From Vespula vulgaris (lineage: Eukaryota; Arthropoda; Insecta; Hymenoptera; Vespidae), in NCBI RefSeq assembly GCF_905475345.1, contig NC_066588.1, positions 1,028,501 through 1,092,500 of the forward strand: DNA of 64,000 bases. Direction: 5' to 3'. Below are positions 49,928-62,500 of the stretch, in pieces. The notes beneath the pieces were generated by a model that searched no databases, was not told the DNA's origin, and saw only the letters and a list, made by a program, of their open reading frames with translations. A program made the translations under genes and the position numbers. Numbering within the stretch: position 1 is the first letter of the stretch; each line of letters opens with the position of its first letter.

Positions 49928-51453
49928 AATATTAACGCGTGTTGACGTCATTGAGAAGTGAATCATGACTGCAATACTAAAGGATTGTTAATCTCGTTGA
50001 TTATTTATGTTGTATTAAAAAGTTTTATCCAATAGAAAAACAAAAGATAAAATAAAATAATAATAATAATAATAAAAAAATAAGAAGTTTATATTGTTTT
50101 AAACGAATGTATCATAGGCGACAAATTATTGACGCATTTTTCTAAAATATTCGAAAACTGTGATAAGATCGATTTCACGTCGTGTAACGTCAACGATGTG
50201 TTAATATATGTGTCTGTGTATGAATATATGTTAAAATAAAAAAAAGAAGTGTTAGAAAACTAAAAAAGAAATAATAATAATAATAAAACAAAATAAAAGG
50301 AGACAAAATCAAAATTAAAATACATAGTATAGATATGACGTTATAAAACTTGGGGTAATTGAAAAAGAAATGATAATAAAAAATAAAAAGTAACAAATAA
50401 AAAGAAAATAAAAAAGAAATAAAAATGGGAGGGAATGAAGAAAAAAAAAAAAAGAAAGAAAGAAAACAGTGAGAAGAAAGGAAAAGAAGATTTGTTCAAA
50501 CGGATGATATGTATATGCGGTTAACGTTCCAGTCTCGCATGCAAAAAAAAAGAAAACAACGAGACACTAATTTTAAGGGATTATTTCTTCGGATATAACA
50601 CACACGTTAGGCCATGGCTTCCTTCATGTCCTTCTCCTTCTCCAAATGGTCCTGCTTTTCTCCTATGCCTTTTCGATCCTTATGCACTCTTATCGTTAAC
50701 TGTTAAATTATTCATGGCACTCAACGGTGCACTCCGTGCCGTGTGATAAATAAACATTTTGTGTCGGCTGCGCTTTGCCTCTATTCGTGACCGAAAAAAA
50801 GTAAGAGAAAGAGAGAAAGAGAGAAAGAGAGAAAGAAAGAGAGAAAGAGAGAAAGAGAGAGAGAGAATTCTCTCTTTGTCTTGCGAGTTGATATCTTTCA
50901 CTTTTGCGTGAAGAAAATTAATTATTAAGTATTAATACAATTAAATGAATTCCTTAATATATATGTATATATATATATATGTGCTGTAAATAAAATTGTA
51001 AATAGATAATGTAAATAAAATAAAAAAATTTGTTGCTCGTATTTTAAAAATCTCTCTCGCTTTTTGTTGGTCACGAACGTACCTCCTCTCCGAAGGAAAT
51101 CGTGACTTTTCTAATTTTTAATTAAAAACTTTTTAATTTTTTATAATTAACATCATCATCATCATTATTAAGAAAAAAAAAAATTGATTTCAATACGAAA
51201 AGGATATTTAAATTTATCTTTTTCTTTTTCTCTTTAATTCGATTTCCTTCAAAGAAGCATATAATGAAATATGTGTCGTTAAGCCAATTGAATTTTTTTT
51301 TCGCACGCACGCACACAAATACATAAATATATATACATACACGCAATAATGCCGTTATTACGACGGTATCTGAAAGTGAAAGAATTAATAATAGTGGTAG
51401 TAGTAGTAGTAATAGTAATAGTAAGTACGACGTGCAGCGAAAAAAAAATAGAG

Positions 51454-51484
<31 letters not shown>

Positions 51485-52756
51485 GATAGAAAGATAAAGA
51501 TAGAGATAGAAAGAAAAAATATACGAGAAGATATTGTAAACACATATTTCTCGGTATATAGCAAACATTGATATATAATATATAACGTAATTCAATAAAT
51601 ATGGCGGCATCGAGCGAGTGAGCGAGCGAGCGAGCGAGCGTGTGAGCAGCAAAAATCTTTTACTCTCTCTTTTTTTTTTTTAAATCATTACCATCGTCAC
51701 TATCATCGTCATCATCATCATCATCATTAATATTATTATTATTGTTGTTGTTGTTGTTGTTCGTGAGCAGAGTGGGGGTTGGGGTAGTGCGAGGCAAAAA
51801 AATAAAATAATTAAATACAAATCGATAGAAATATCGCAGCACACGTTAGAAAGATAGAAAATTCGGGGTTGATGGTTGGTGTGATTGGGGGTTGAAGATT
51901 GGAAGCCGACGATGGGCAACGGTTAGAGGGCTGGAAAGGAGGGCCATTGGAAAAATAAAATGAAGATATAATATTCGGAATTTGTTGAAAAATCGGATGC
52001 TTACGACTCTCCTGCCTCGGCGCGTTCCTCGGCACGCTCAAGATCGGCCTCGACCATGGCCAATTTACGGGCGACCTGTGGTATATAAACGACACACATA
52101 CACTCGTTTCTTACACCTTTTAACTATTCTCTCCTCTGTTATTAAATATTTTATTTATTTGTTTTTCTTTTCTAATTAATTAATTTTTTCCTTTTCTTTT
52201 CTTCGCTTTTTCGTTTTTTTTTGTTTCTCTTTTCTTTTTTTTTTTTTCAAGATCAAATCGATATTCCTATTTTTTTTCTCTCTCCCATTGGAAGAGGATG
52301 GTGACTCTTTTCTTACTTATTTTTTTGTTTTTTTTTTGTTTTTTTTTTCTTTTTTCTCTTTCGTTCCTTTAAACGCGATCGGAAGAAGAATAAATCATCG
52401 TCTTTTTAATCGAATAAAGAGAATAAAATGAAATATTTGATATGTTAATGAAATTAAAATTAGTAAAACCTGATTAAAGGAGACGTCGGATAAAAATATA
52501 TTTGTATATGATTTGTATTTGAAAATGTTTCTGCTTACGATTAAATTGTGATGTCATTTTTGTTGATATAACATTGAATTATTTTCGACAGATAAAATCT
52601 CTATAATAATAGTAATAATAATGATTATTATTATATTTTTTCTCATCAATTTTCTTCCGATCACGTCTTTTTTATTTATTTCAGGAACTTCATCAAAAAA
52701 GAAAAAAAAATTGATACACTTTTTGATTTTTGTGGACTAGCAAACGAGCGTGTGTA

Positions 52757-52803
<47 letters not shown>

Positions 52804-55800
52804 GTTAAAAATTACGTTAACGATTTATTAAAAATCTCATTTGCTCGTCCACGATAATATTTTTTTTATCATGCAACGAACTTCCAAGCAAGCATGACGC
52901 AACGAGAGTTTAAACTGTTCTCTCCTTGAAAAGCATGGGGAGCGATATCGTCGATGTTATTAATTAATTTGCTGTGAGCGAAATAATTATTTCATAATTA
53001 GATCCATCGTCTTATTTTTTTATTATTATTCTTATTGTTTTTGTTTATGATCATCGAGCAAAACGTGTTTTCTACTGTGTACGAATCTATATCGATTTTT
53101 ACGATTGGATATCTAATTACGTAATATAAATTTTAATATATTACATATTATATATAAAAATGAAATAAAATGTAATATAGAAATAAGTCGATCGTGCTTG
53201 CTGGGAAGTACGTGAAAGCGTTAAAAAAATAATTATTCGTTTAAACAAACAAACAAACAAAGAAGAAAAAAAAAGATAAAAAAATATAATTTTCAAACTC
53301 GATATTACTGTGTTAAAATTCGTATATTCGTCGTTATAACGAATATTTGCAATAACAACGCACGCATACAAGCGTCAATGTATATATAATATATATATAT
53401 ATATAAAAAAGAACCGAAAAAAAATATATATATAACACAATGGTTAGATATAGTTAATTAGAAATAATTAATGGCAGGACACGCGTATATCCGGTAGTCG
53501 AACATTTACTACCGGTGGTAACATTGGTGATTATGATTATCACCAATGAAACTGCAAATCTGTTGTTAAGAGCACACAAACGGCATCGTTAGTTTTCTAA
53601 TGCGCAAAAATCTTGATTAACAACAACGATGTGACGCTAGTAGTCTCTTAATTGGAACTTAATTGGGAGAGATTGATACGAGGTTGAAATTACAGAGAGA
53701 TAAAATTTTCATTGGTCGACGAGAGAGCTGCTCGATCTCGAATTATGTAAGGAAAATTGTATTTCAAATAAAAATTCAAACTAATAAAAATTCAAACTAA
53801 TAAAAAGAAAAAAATGGTAATGTTTCTCCGTAACAAAAAAATAAATAAATAAATAAAAAAAAAAAAAATAGATTTCCGTTCTCATATTTTTTTCTTCCTT
53901 AATTTTCTTCTTTAATTTTATATTGTCTTGAATTATTTTTTCGCAAATATATTACAATTTTGAGTCGATCGTCTCTGTAATTTCGACGCAATAATCGCTA
54001 ATACACCTACCACAAAAAAGAATTGGCAAATATTTCGTATGTTTTTATATGGGAGGGGGAGTGCCTGCCTCCCTCGTTAATTTCTTATTTTTTTCCCTTC
54101 GCTTTTTCATCTCGCATAGAACACGTTCCGTCGTATTATCCGTCGATCAAAGAGAATGTATATGTAACAACAAATGTGAGTGTGTGTCGTGTCGAGAAAG
54201 TATGGGGATGTCCTTTTTTTTTTCTTTTTCTTTGGACGAATGCAGCACCATAACAAATATCGGCTACGATAACCGCGATTAAACGCGGCGTGTCTCGTCT
54301 TCTCTTCACGATCATAACACAGAAGATTGGAGAAGAAGAAATAATTATGCCCCGTAAAAAGAGAAGACAAAAAAAAAACACTAATAAAACCGCGGACAAA
54401 TTTCGTTATTTTTCTTTTTTTTTTTGTTTTTTTCTTTCTTTTTTGCACGTTGTTCGACTCAATACGAAAAAAGTTCGACGAGAATTACGCGAACCGGACA
54501 CTTGTTTCATTTTCATTTTCATCTTATTTTGTTTTTTTGTTATTTCTTTTTTATAAAACACTTTTCACCCCTTATTTTTCTTTTCTACTTTTTTTTTTGT
54601 TTTCCTTTTATTTTACTCTTCTTCTTTTTTTTTTTTTCTTTTAAATTTTTATCTTCAATAAAATCACAGACGCTTTAATCACTCATTCCAACGGAGCATC
54701 TTCGTTCCTCTTAAATCACAAAGAGGAGGAAGAAATATTTCCTTAATCACTGCACTTCCATTTCCTTTTCTTTTCTTTCCATTTTTCGTGTTATCCTCAA
54801 AACTATTTTCATTTCGCGAATCATTTTCACATCGAACGATAACAACATTATCAACAAGAACAACATCGTCGTCGTAGATCAATCAACGGCAACAACCAAC
54901 AACAGTTCGATGAATATTTTTTTTCTTCTTTTTTTTTCGTTTTTTTTTTTTTTTCATTTTGGCATCACAGATCAAGTAAGTATCTATTATATTGTTAACA
55001 TGTCCCGCGCGTTTTTATTTCATTTTTTTGTTTTTCACTCGAACCGAACGAAAGATCGTAAGAATTTGAAACTCTTCAGAGCATATATATATATATATAT
55101 ATATACATATGATCATATATATATATATACACACACATATATAGATATAGCGATTTCGCGACGAGCACACAAAGGAAGATAATGATTTCTTCGAGATTAT
55201 GGGAGACTTGGTTTTAATCAGGGAAGGATCTTTTAATTTTGTTATCTATTTGAAAGATAAATAGATAAATAGATCGATCGATTATCGAAGACAAATAAAT
55301 GGAGAAGATAAAGGAGAGACGGAGAGAGAAAGTAAACAATCAAAAATACAAAACAAGAAGAAGAAGAAGAAGAAGATAAAAAAGAAGTCGAAGAAGAAAA
55401 AGAAGTAAAAGAAATAAAATTAGGAAGGATATTAGGCACTATAGTTTGGATTATCAACTAGGAACCATCATCGTCATCGTTAACGGCATCGTCATTATCG
55501 TGATTATTATCATTGTCACTGCAGCCAGCACGCACGACAGTCGTGGGCTCGCAAACCTCATCGTATTTCTTGTCGGCTTCTTCGGCTAGGAACCTTGCCT
55601 CCTTCAGCTGATTTTCAAGGGCGTCCATGCGCTCTTCATCCGCCAAGCTACGGTTCTCGAGAATCTTGCGGGCGCTTTAATGTCGGAACACGACAACAAA
55701 CGTACGATTAAAATTAATAAATATTAATTATCATCGATATATACACGTTTAGCTAGAAAGAAATTATACGATTAATATTACACAGACACAAGGTATAGAG

Positions 55801-56131
55801 ACAGATAAGAATAATGAGATGAAGAAAGATATCGCAATAATTAAATATAATAATAATAATAATAATCATCATCATTCATTCATTTTCGTCGAGAGTCTGG
55901 CCGTTAGGATGATTTTCTGCTCTGCTACGTTACTCGTGCTAATCTATAAAAATTAATCCTGCAACGAGAGTCGAACCAATATGATTTTTTTTTTTAATTT
56001 TATATATATATATATTGTTTTTATATATTAGAAAAATAGAGAGGATTAATCACGAAGCGTGATCGACGTTCTTTTCAAGTTCTCTTTGGTTCGACTCTCT
56101 TCGAGAAAGGAACAAAGGTCGTTGATGTAAG

Positions 56132-56183
<52 letters not shown>

Positions 56184-59100
56184 TAAAGTGTTCTTTGTTC
56201 TCTGGCGTACGTGACCCACCTCCTCGTATTTCTTATCCGCCTCCTCGGCGATCAATTTAGCCTGTGCTAGCTGCTGCTCCAACAAGGATACCCGGTCATC
56301 CTCCATGTTGGTTCGGTTTTCGAGTGCCTTGCGTATCCTAGCGATCGATTATTTGACGATTTTTAGTGTCTTTTTTCTCGCCGTTGAAAGAAAAATCTCT
56401 TCGATATACACATATATAGAAATATTTGTTTATTTTATAATAAGAGAAAGACAAAAGGAAAATCGTTCTCCTTCAATTTGAATTGTAACAAATTTTGACT
56501 TTGAAGTTCACGCGATAAAAAATATAATAACGTAATTCAATTAGATCCGCTTGGATATCGTGAATTTTTCAGTGTAATATATAATATTCCTTTCGTACGG
56601 AAAATATTTATTCTATTTTCTATCTGCAATATTTTCAATTGTTTGTTCGAATGAATATTTAATTTCATATAATGTATTTAACGTAACGATTAATATATAT
56701 TTATCTAATTCTGAAATATTTATAAATTTTCTATACGATATCAAAATAATATATATATATATATTTAATTTCGTATATAATAAATAATATTATCTACTTT
56801 ACATTAATAAAAAAAGAAAGAAAGAAAGAAAAAACTTCTAACTAACTATCGTCGATATTCGATATAATTATCGCATAAAATAAATATTACTTAATTACTT
56901 AAAAATCTTTAATATATAATTTAATATTAATCATGATCGATATAATAATTCCAAGTAATATTTAATCAGCCGATGATTCGAGTTATGAGAAAAAAAAAAG
57001 ATTTAATCTGTAAAAGTTAATCGTTCGATTTGGAAATGTAGCCTATATATATATATATGTATATGTATACTACATATAAAGACACGCACACATATGTCGT
57101 TCTGTTATCGGTGACGGCGATAAATGGTAAGTAAGCGTGATATTTAAAGAATGAGCTCATGTTTCCGATCATAAACGAATGGACTACCGACCGACTATAA
57201 CACGATCTCGCGGAACTTCAAAGTCACTGTCGGGGATTTGTTGATAACCTTTCGAATAAGTCGCAAACGTTCATGGTGTTTCATCTAACGCTATACTAAT
57301 TTCTGACTAATAGAAAGGGAAGTACAATTTGTCATATTATGGAGAAAAGAAAAGATAAGAAGAAAAAAAAAAAGAAGAAAATGAATTAACATGATTAAGA
57401 TCTTATAATATTCTTTCAACGTCGAAACGTTAATTTGTAGATTTGTGACTGTTTAAATCTAAAAATTGTTTATTGGAAGAGCGAGCATTATTTATAGATA
57501 TATATTTATTTATTTATTTGATTAAATTAATATGATTTATTGTATGTAATGTATGTAATGTAAAAAATATTTATATATATGTGTGTATATAATAATTATT
57601 AAAAATGTACGTAACATTCTTGTAAATACAATCCCTCGTGTAAAAAATTATTAATTTTGTGCTGTTATTAATAATAAAATATCGTGACAATTATACTGTG
57701 ATAATTATTAAAATATTAATATATATTACTGTGAGAAATTACTTATTTCTTTTTTCTATTAAATAATTTTCTATTGGATAAACTTTTTATTCTTAATAAA
57801 CAAATATTTATTGTATATGAAAAAGAAGAAAAAAAAACAATAGAGAAATTGAATAAACTAGGATAAAGTAATCGAATATATTGACCATGTTCTAGGAATA
57901 ATTTAATCGACAATGATTTTACACCCACACGTTTACACGTTCGACATAAGTTTACGTAACTAACAACGTATTTTTCGAGGTGTTTGTAAGCGAGGTGATC
58001 GTAAAACACAACTATTATAGTTGATTGCGTTTAACGCTCGATTTATCATTTTACGTACACGTTCGATTGAACATCGATCCAAATAAACGGAGTGACATTA
58101 TTTATATTAAAGATATTAAAGACGTTCGTTCGTTATACCGAAGTGCGAATTTAAAAATAAAATGACATTTTTCAAAATTTCTATTTAACTCGCTCTTCCA
58201 TGTTAAATGAATAATTTATTCCATTTATTTATTTGTTCATTTATTTTATAAACAAATATTAGTTGATCGTTGTTAAGCTTCGTTAAAGTCATTCGAAAAA
58301 TGAAAAGTTGACGTAAAAAGTTTTCCATAAAATTTTGAAGATAAAAAACGAAGTAGTTTTTTTTTTTTTCAATTTTTATTTTCGTTTGTTTGTTTTTTTT
58401 TCTTTTACTGTTTTGTTTACGTATGCATATATAGAAATCATTTTATCGAGCGTGATGATCTTGTAACAAAATTAATTGGCCGTGATCTATACTTTCGTTT
58501 TTCGTTCGTTTCGTATCTTCATTGTCATTATACTATTTATTTAATTATGAATTTTCATTGTTGAAATGCTATTTATTCAATTTTGAGCCAAGGAATCTTA
58601 TATTACATTTTTTTTATATGTTCATTAAATAATTAATTATTAAATTTCTAAATAATTTATAAATAATGCTGATGATTGATAAAGATCGTCTGTTTAATCC
58701 ATATATCTTTCGTTTTGAAAATATTTTGACATTTTGAATTATTTAAAATTGATTTTTTTTATAAATAATGGACAAGCAGAAAGAATTTCATTAGAGCATC
58801 TATATTCAGTATCGAAAAAGTAAATTCTTTTATACGATTCAAGTAATTTTTGGAATAACATAAACGACGAAACACATTTTATAAGATTTCAAATAATTTA
58901 GACCATTTTCATAATCGTCAGTTCAAAAATATTTTCATAATAAAATATTCGAGTTCTAATATAAGAAAAAAATAAATAAATAAATAAATAAATAAAATAA
59001 AAATGTTTCGATATTATATCAAACATTATTCATTAACTATCTATTTCAATTGAAATAACAATACGAATAAATAGCATCTCTATCAAGAAATGTAAAGTAC

Positions 59101-59577
59101 TCCAATGTATCGATAATAATTAACTTAATAAAACTTAATAAACCAATAATTATCAATTTGTTAACTTAATATCAATAAATTATTAACTAATAAATCAATC
59201 AAATCGTGTTAATGAAAAATCTCAATTTCGTGTCAATATTCAATTTCAAAATATTTCTTTTACTTTGGATAATAAAAATTTGGTAACAAAAGATAAAAAA
59301 AAAAAGGAAATAAAAAGAAAAAAGATCAATACATTGGTACAAAAAATCGATGAGATAATAAATCTCATCTTTCTTTTTTCGTACTTTTAAAAATTATGTA
59401 TATCTCGAAAAATAAAAGAATATTTCAAATGTTACTCGCTTACCGTTCGCTTTCGTCTGCTGCTTGAGATGCCTCTGCCAATTTGGCAGTGGCAGTAGCA
59501 AGACGTTCCTCGGATCTTTCCAAATCCTCCTCCAATAGTTGGATACGACGATTGAGGGCAGCGACTTCGGATTCAGC
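38132..59577 (-). CDS. Tm1: Tropomyosin, exons 3 to 9 with alternative exons (gene-level entry)
   Basis: Tropomyosin is a two-stranded coiled coil that lies along actin filaments and controls access of myosin and other actin binders. The exons found, read right to left, are 3 (59444-59577), 4a (56220-56337), 4b (55557-55674), 5b (52005-52075), 5a (49734-49804), 6 (49114-49189), 7b (48488-48550), 7a (47896-47958), 8 (46518-46587) and four alternative last exons (44806-44888, 40179-40261, 39288-39367, 38132-38214). Lengths 134, 118, 71, 76, 63 and 70 are the canonical tropomyosin exon sizes, and all junction phases agree. Together they cover residues 81 to 284 of a 284-residue protein. Exons 1 and 2 were not found up to 64000 and are presumably upstream, off the right edge. 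The ending [18 protein letters not shown] is of insect Tm1 type rather than Tm2. With one choice at each site, 2 x 2 x 2 x 4 = 32 combinations are possible. Confidence 0.95.
39288..39367 (-). CDS. Tm1: Tropomyosin alternative last exon, variant C (muscle-like)
   Basis: It codes [19 protein letters not shown] then TFTELVG and stop. This is the troponin-binding, muscle-type C-terminus seen in insect Tm1, one residue shorter than forms ending in a further residue after G. Confidence 0.93.
40179..40261 (-). CDS. Tm1: Tropomyosin alternative last exon, variant B
   Basis: It codes [19 protein letters not shown] then AFFELYGV and stop, with a good acceptor (TTGCAG). Phase matches exon 8. Confidence 0.92.
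40515..40713. mobile_element. Copy of the about 200-bp inverted-repeat family in the tropomyosin 3' region
   Basis: GATTTTAAAAATCAAT near the left end is mirrored by ATTGATTTTTAAAATGAT near the right end, and the outer ends (CAGATTGGAATCGAAAA; TTTTCGACACGATACTG) are related by inversion. Confidence 0.5.
41145..41214. repeat. TA microsatellite
   Basis: TA units interrupted by a short TG stretch. Confidence 0.88.
41961..42030. repeat. GAGT tetranucleotide repeat
   Basis: GAGT units with a few GAAT variants. Confidence 0.88.
43023..43065. repeat. CTAT tetranucleotide repeat
   Basis: About ten CTAT units, one with a T substitution. Confidence 0.9.
43321..43593. mobile_element. Diverged copy of the inverted-repeat family
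   Basis: Left-end GAGCCATTAAAAGTTTCT and right-end AGAACTTTTGTGTTCCC are inverted relatives, and the interior has the marker GATATTTAAAAATCGATTA. Confidence 0.4.
43991..44215. repeat. Clustered CA, TA and ATT microsatellites
   Basis: A CA run (43991-44028), a TA run (44058-44092) and ATT units (about 44140-44215). Confidence 0.9.
44806..44888 (-). CDS. Tm1: Tropomyosin alternative last exon, variant A (most proximal)
   Basis: It codes [19 protein letters not shown] then TLHDIQNM and stop. This more divergent, polar C-terminus resembles non-muscle tropomyosin ends, which is an inference from sequence only. It is the first terminal exon after exon 8. Confidence 0.9.
46518..46587 (-). CDS. Tm1: Tropomyosin exon 8 (constitutive)
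   Basis: It codes [20 protein letters not shown] then RLE, residues about 235-258. The length is 70 bases, the family standard, and it leaves one base to be completed by any of the four last exons. Confidence 0.95.
47896..47958 (-). CDS. Tm1: Tropomyosin exon 7a (alternative)
   Basis: It codes [20 protein letters not shown] then E, 63 bases, phase 0 at both ends. It is interchangeable with the exon at 48488-48550 and covers residues 214-234. Confidence 0.93.
48488..48550 (-). CDS. Tm1: Tropomyosin exon 7b (alternative)
   Basis: It codes [20 protein letters not shown] then E, 63 bases, phase 0 at both ends. Compared with 7a it differs at 10 of 21 residues. Equal length means that including both would keep frame but break the heptad register. 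Confidence 0.94.
49114..49189 (-). CDS. Tm1: Tropomyosin exon 6 (constitutive)
   Basis: It codes [20 protein letters not shown] then VSEEK, residues about 189-213. This is the most conserved part of animal tropomyosins. It completes the split codon from either exon 5. Confidence 0.97.
49530..49563. repeat. GA microsatellite
   Basis: About 17 GA units between exons 5a and 6. Confidence 0.9.
49734..49804 (-). CDS. Tm1: Tropomyosin exon 5a (alternative)
   Basis: It codes [20 protein letters not shown] then LSEA, 71 bases, phase 0 in and phase 2 out. It is the alternative to 52005-52075. Confidence 0.94.
52005..52075 (-). CDS. Tm1: Tropomyosin exon 5b (alternative)
   Basis: It codes [20 protein letters not shown] then AGES, 71 bases, with the same phases as 5a. 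This version is the one usual in muscle tropomyosin of insects. Confidence 0.95.
52761..52798. repeat. TA microsatellite
   Basis: About 19 TA units in the intron between exons 4b and 5b. Confidence 0.92.
53491..53631 (-). ncRNA. Possible structured RNA segment within a tropomyosin intron
   Basis: Several complementary arms lie in order. CCGGTAGT (53491) pairs with ACTACCGG (53508). CATTGGTGAT (53522) pairs with ATCACCAATG (53539). TGTTGTTAA (53561) pairs with TTAACAACA (53617) and encloses a small bulged hairpin GCAT..TAG/CTAATGC (53583-53603) with a TTTT loop. CATCGTT (53584) can alternatively pair with AACGATG (53625). The patch is unusually complex and non-repetitive for its surroundings. 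It could regulate splicing of the alternative exons on either side, or be an independent RNA; no known family is recognised. Confidence 0.35.
55557..55674 (-). CDS. Tm1: Tropomyosin exon 4b (alternative)
   Basis: It codes the [18 protein letters not shown] type segment (residues about 125-164), ending EEADKKYDE. The 118 bases are standard for exon 4. It matches the version usual in insect muscle. Confidence 0.95.
56138..56180. repeat. TA microsatellite
   Basis: About 21 TA units just downstream (in gene sense) of exon 4a. Confidence 0.92.
56220..56337 (-). CDS. Tm1: Tropomyosin exon 4a (alternative)
   Basis: It codes [20 protein letters not shown] then [19 protein letters not shown], 118 bases with the same phases as 4b. 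The first codon (Arg) is split with exon 3. Confidence 0.94.
59444..59577 (-). CDS. Tm1: Tropomyosin exon 3 (constitutive)
   Basis: It codes [20 protein letters not shown] then [24 protein letters not shown], residues about 81-125. The 134 bases are the standard exon 3 length, and it starts in phase 0 after AG. The absence of exons 1 and 2 to its right is the reason the gene is called incomplete here. Confidence 0.97.
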
Positions 59578-62500
59578 CTAGAAAAGAAATAAAAAAAAAG
59601 AAACAATAAATTAACCACGAATTCGAAATACCAACAATTTTCAAATAATTTCGATTTCATCGATATCAGACAAAACATATACATATTTTTTCTTCTTGAA
59701 AGAATTTATAAATAATTTCTTTATTATAATTAATATAATATTATATATCTAATAATAAAAATGTCAATTTTATTGACAGTAGTATATAATTTAAGAGTAA
59801 ATTAATATTAATGACACAAGTAATTCTCAAAATCGGTTTCTCGATCGGTAAGATCGAACTGATTTATTGATAAATTTATTTGAAGGGAAGAAAAGAAAAA
59901 GAAGTTAATCGAAAGATCGAAATAATAACAATTTCTAAATAATTTTGTTTTTATCATATATCTAATATTATATTATATAGTAACTCTAATTTATAGATAT
60001 TGATGCGAAGTATAATTTTTCTTTTTAAAAGATTTATAAATAATTTAGATTTGATATTTATATATATATATATACATAATATTATAATTAGACTTAATAA
60101 ATCTAACAAAATATAACTTTTGTAATAATTTATAAATAAAACTAACTTTATAACATATATATATAATTTAAATCTATTATAATAATAAAAATAATAATAA
60201 GTCCCAAAATCGGTTTCTCCGTCGGTAAAATCGATCGAATCTATTAATAAATACATTTATTTGAATGAAAGGAAAAAGAAAAAATAGTAGAACGAATAAA
60301 AAAAAAAAAAAAGAAATAAAAAAAAATCACGGATTTTATTTCGTTTCATTGACCGACTTAACGATCACGAATTTCTCTGTTAATTCTTAACGATACGGCA
60401 CGTGATTAAAGACCATTCCTAACGGACAATATACACGGCACGAAAGAGATCGTCAAGGTCTTTGAGCGCATATCAATGACCTAAGCTGCTTCCTTCGGTT
60501 GGTGCGTTACATCAACGAGTTTAATAGCACGACCAGCACATTATTAACTACTACAATCTACTCGACACTTACGAGTTTCAAAATATACGTATAAAAATAC
60601 TTATAAAATATGCATAGATAAAGAAATATATAAATATTCATATACGTATATTTTGATGATAAAAAGAAAGAAAAAAAAAAAAAAAAAGAAAAAAGTATTT
60701 TAATTTACTTAATCAAAATTAATTTCTCCAATTAATTTTAAACAAGAACATTAAACAAACAAATATTAACAATAACTAATAATAATAATAATAATAATAG
60801 TTGTAATAATAGTACAGGATAAGTCAAGATAATTAAGTGACTCAAATGTTTCTAAATGATTTTTAATATAGATTACTTTTTTTTAATGACACTTTAGGCT
60901 TACGAAAAAAAAGAAAAAGAAAAAAATTAACTCGTAAATAATTCCATTTTTTTTTTTTTAATCTAAGAATTTTCTCTGAAGCAATGTAGCACAGTAGTAA
61001 TAATAGTAGTAACGATAATACACAATATTAATAAAAATAACAATTAATACGATAAATATAAAACAAAAATAATGAAAAATTAATACAAAAGATCCGTACA
61101 AAACGAGTCAACGACTACTACAAACTTTCTCGCTCTTTTTTTATTCTTTAACTTTCTTTTCTCTATTTTTTTTTTTTTAGTCTAGAAAATTCATCTACGC
61201 GATATACGTGACCTCTTTTTTCTTTCTTTTTTTTTTTTTACGACTGCACCTGCAACGATTACGCATTGTACTTTGCGATTAAATGGCCTGTCCTAGGACG
61301 AACATAGTCTGGCCTTTGTCCTCGATCGTTTTACCTTTGCTATGTGAATATGCTTATGTATATATGTATACATACGTATATATATATATATACACAGAGA
61401 GAGGTATATATAGGTATATATATCCCTATATCGTGCCTATATAAAGGTTACATGTAGATTCAGAGGAAATTGACACGCCCACCCAAGTGAACTCACAATC
61501 CGCGTTAATGGCCCTCATGTTTTAACTTTGCTAAAAGGATGTCGAATTTCCGCTCTTAATACGATATTTCCAAAAATAAAATAAACGGAGAAACAAAAAA
61601 TTGTAATAATAAATAAATAAATAAATAAATCAATCAATCAATCAATAAATAATAATTTGTTAAATCCTTATAAAACAAAAATATATAAACTATTAAAACG
61701 ATTCAAAAGAAGTTTTTATATTGGTGGGTTTATATTTTTAATTTATATTTTAATTATATTTTATTTATATTTTATTTGTATTTATATTTTATTATTATTT
61801 ATATTTATATTTTATTTTTATTTTTTACATTAATTATATTTTAATTATATTTTATTTGATAAATAAATCTTTTCTTTTCTTTTTTTTTTTGAATTTTAAT
61901 AACTAAAAGATTGTGTTTATATGAATGACGAGTAAGCATAATAATCGTTAGATAATTTCAAGAATTAATTAAACTTTTTCGTAATTTATTAGACTCGTAA
62001 TTAAATTTGATGTTTTATCTTATTGGGTCAGATTTATAATTTCGCGATATAAAAAGAGAAATTCGTCGAAAAAGTCTTGAGAAAGTTATTGATTTTAAAT
62101 ATCATCTAGAAACTTTTGGATCGCACCCAGTTTTAATTTGACGAGGATACTGATAAATGTTTCTATGTGACCAAAAGTTTCTAGGCGAATTTTAAAAATT
62201 AATTATTTTCTATTCTCGAGTCTTTTAGACTCATAACAAGATTTGCAGTTTTACTATTTGAAAAGAAATATTCTTCTAGACATAGTTATTGATCTGAAAT
62301 ATCATCCAAAAATTTTTGGCCTGTATCCAGTTATAATTCGACGACTCTGATAAATGTTTTTATAGAAGACGACTGTGACCAAAAGTTTCTAGGCGATTTA
62401 AAAAATAATTACTTCTATTCTTAATCTTTACACTAGTAATCAGACTTATAATTTTACTATTTGAAAAGAAATATTCTTCCAGAAAAAATTATTGATCTTA

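Noticed and set aside
55458..55646. 62-codon frame extending tropomyosin exon 4b into the intron
   Set aside because: The consensus donor at 55557 ends the exon; the extension is intronic read-through.
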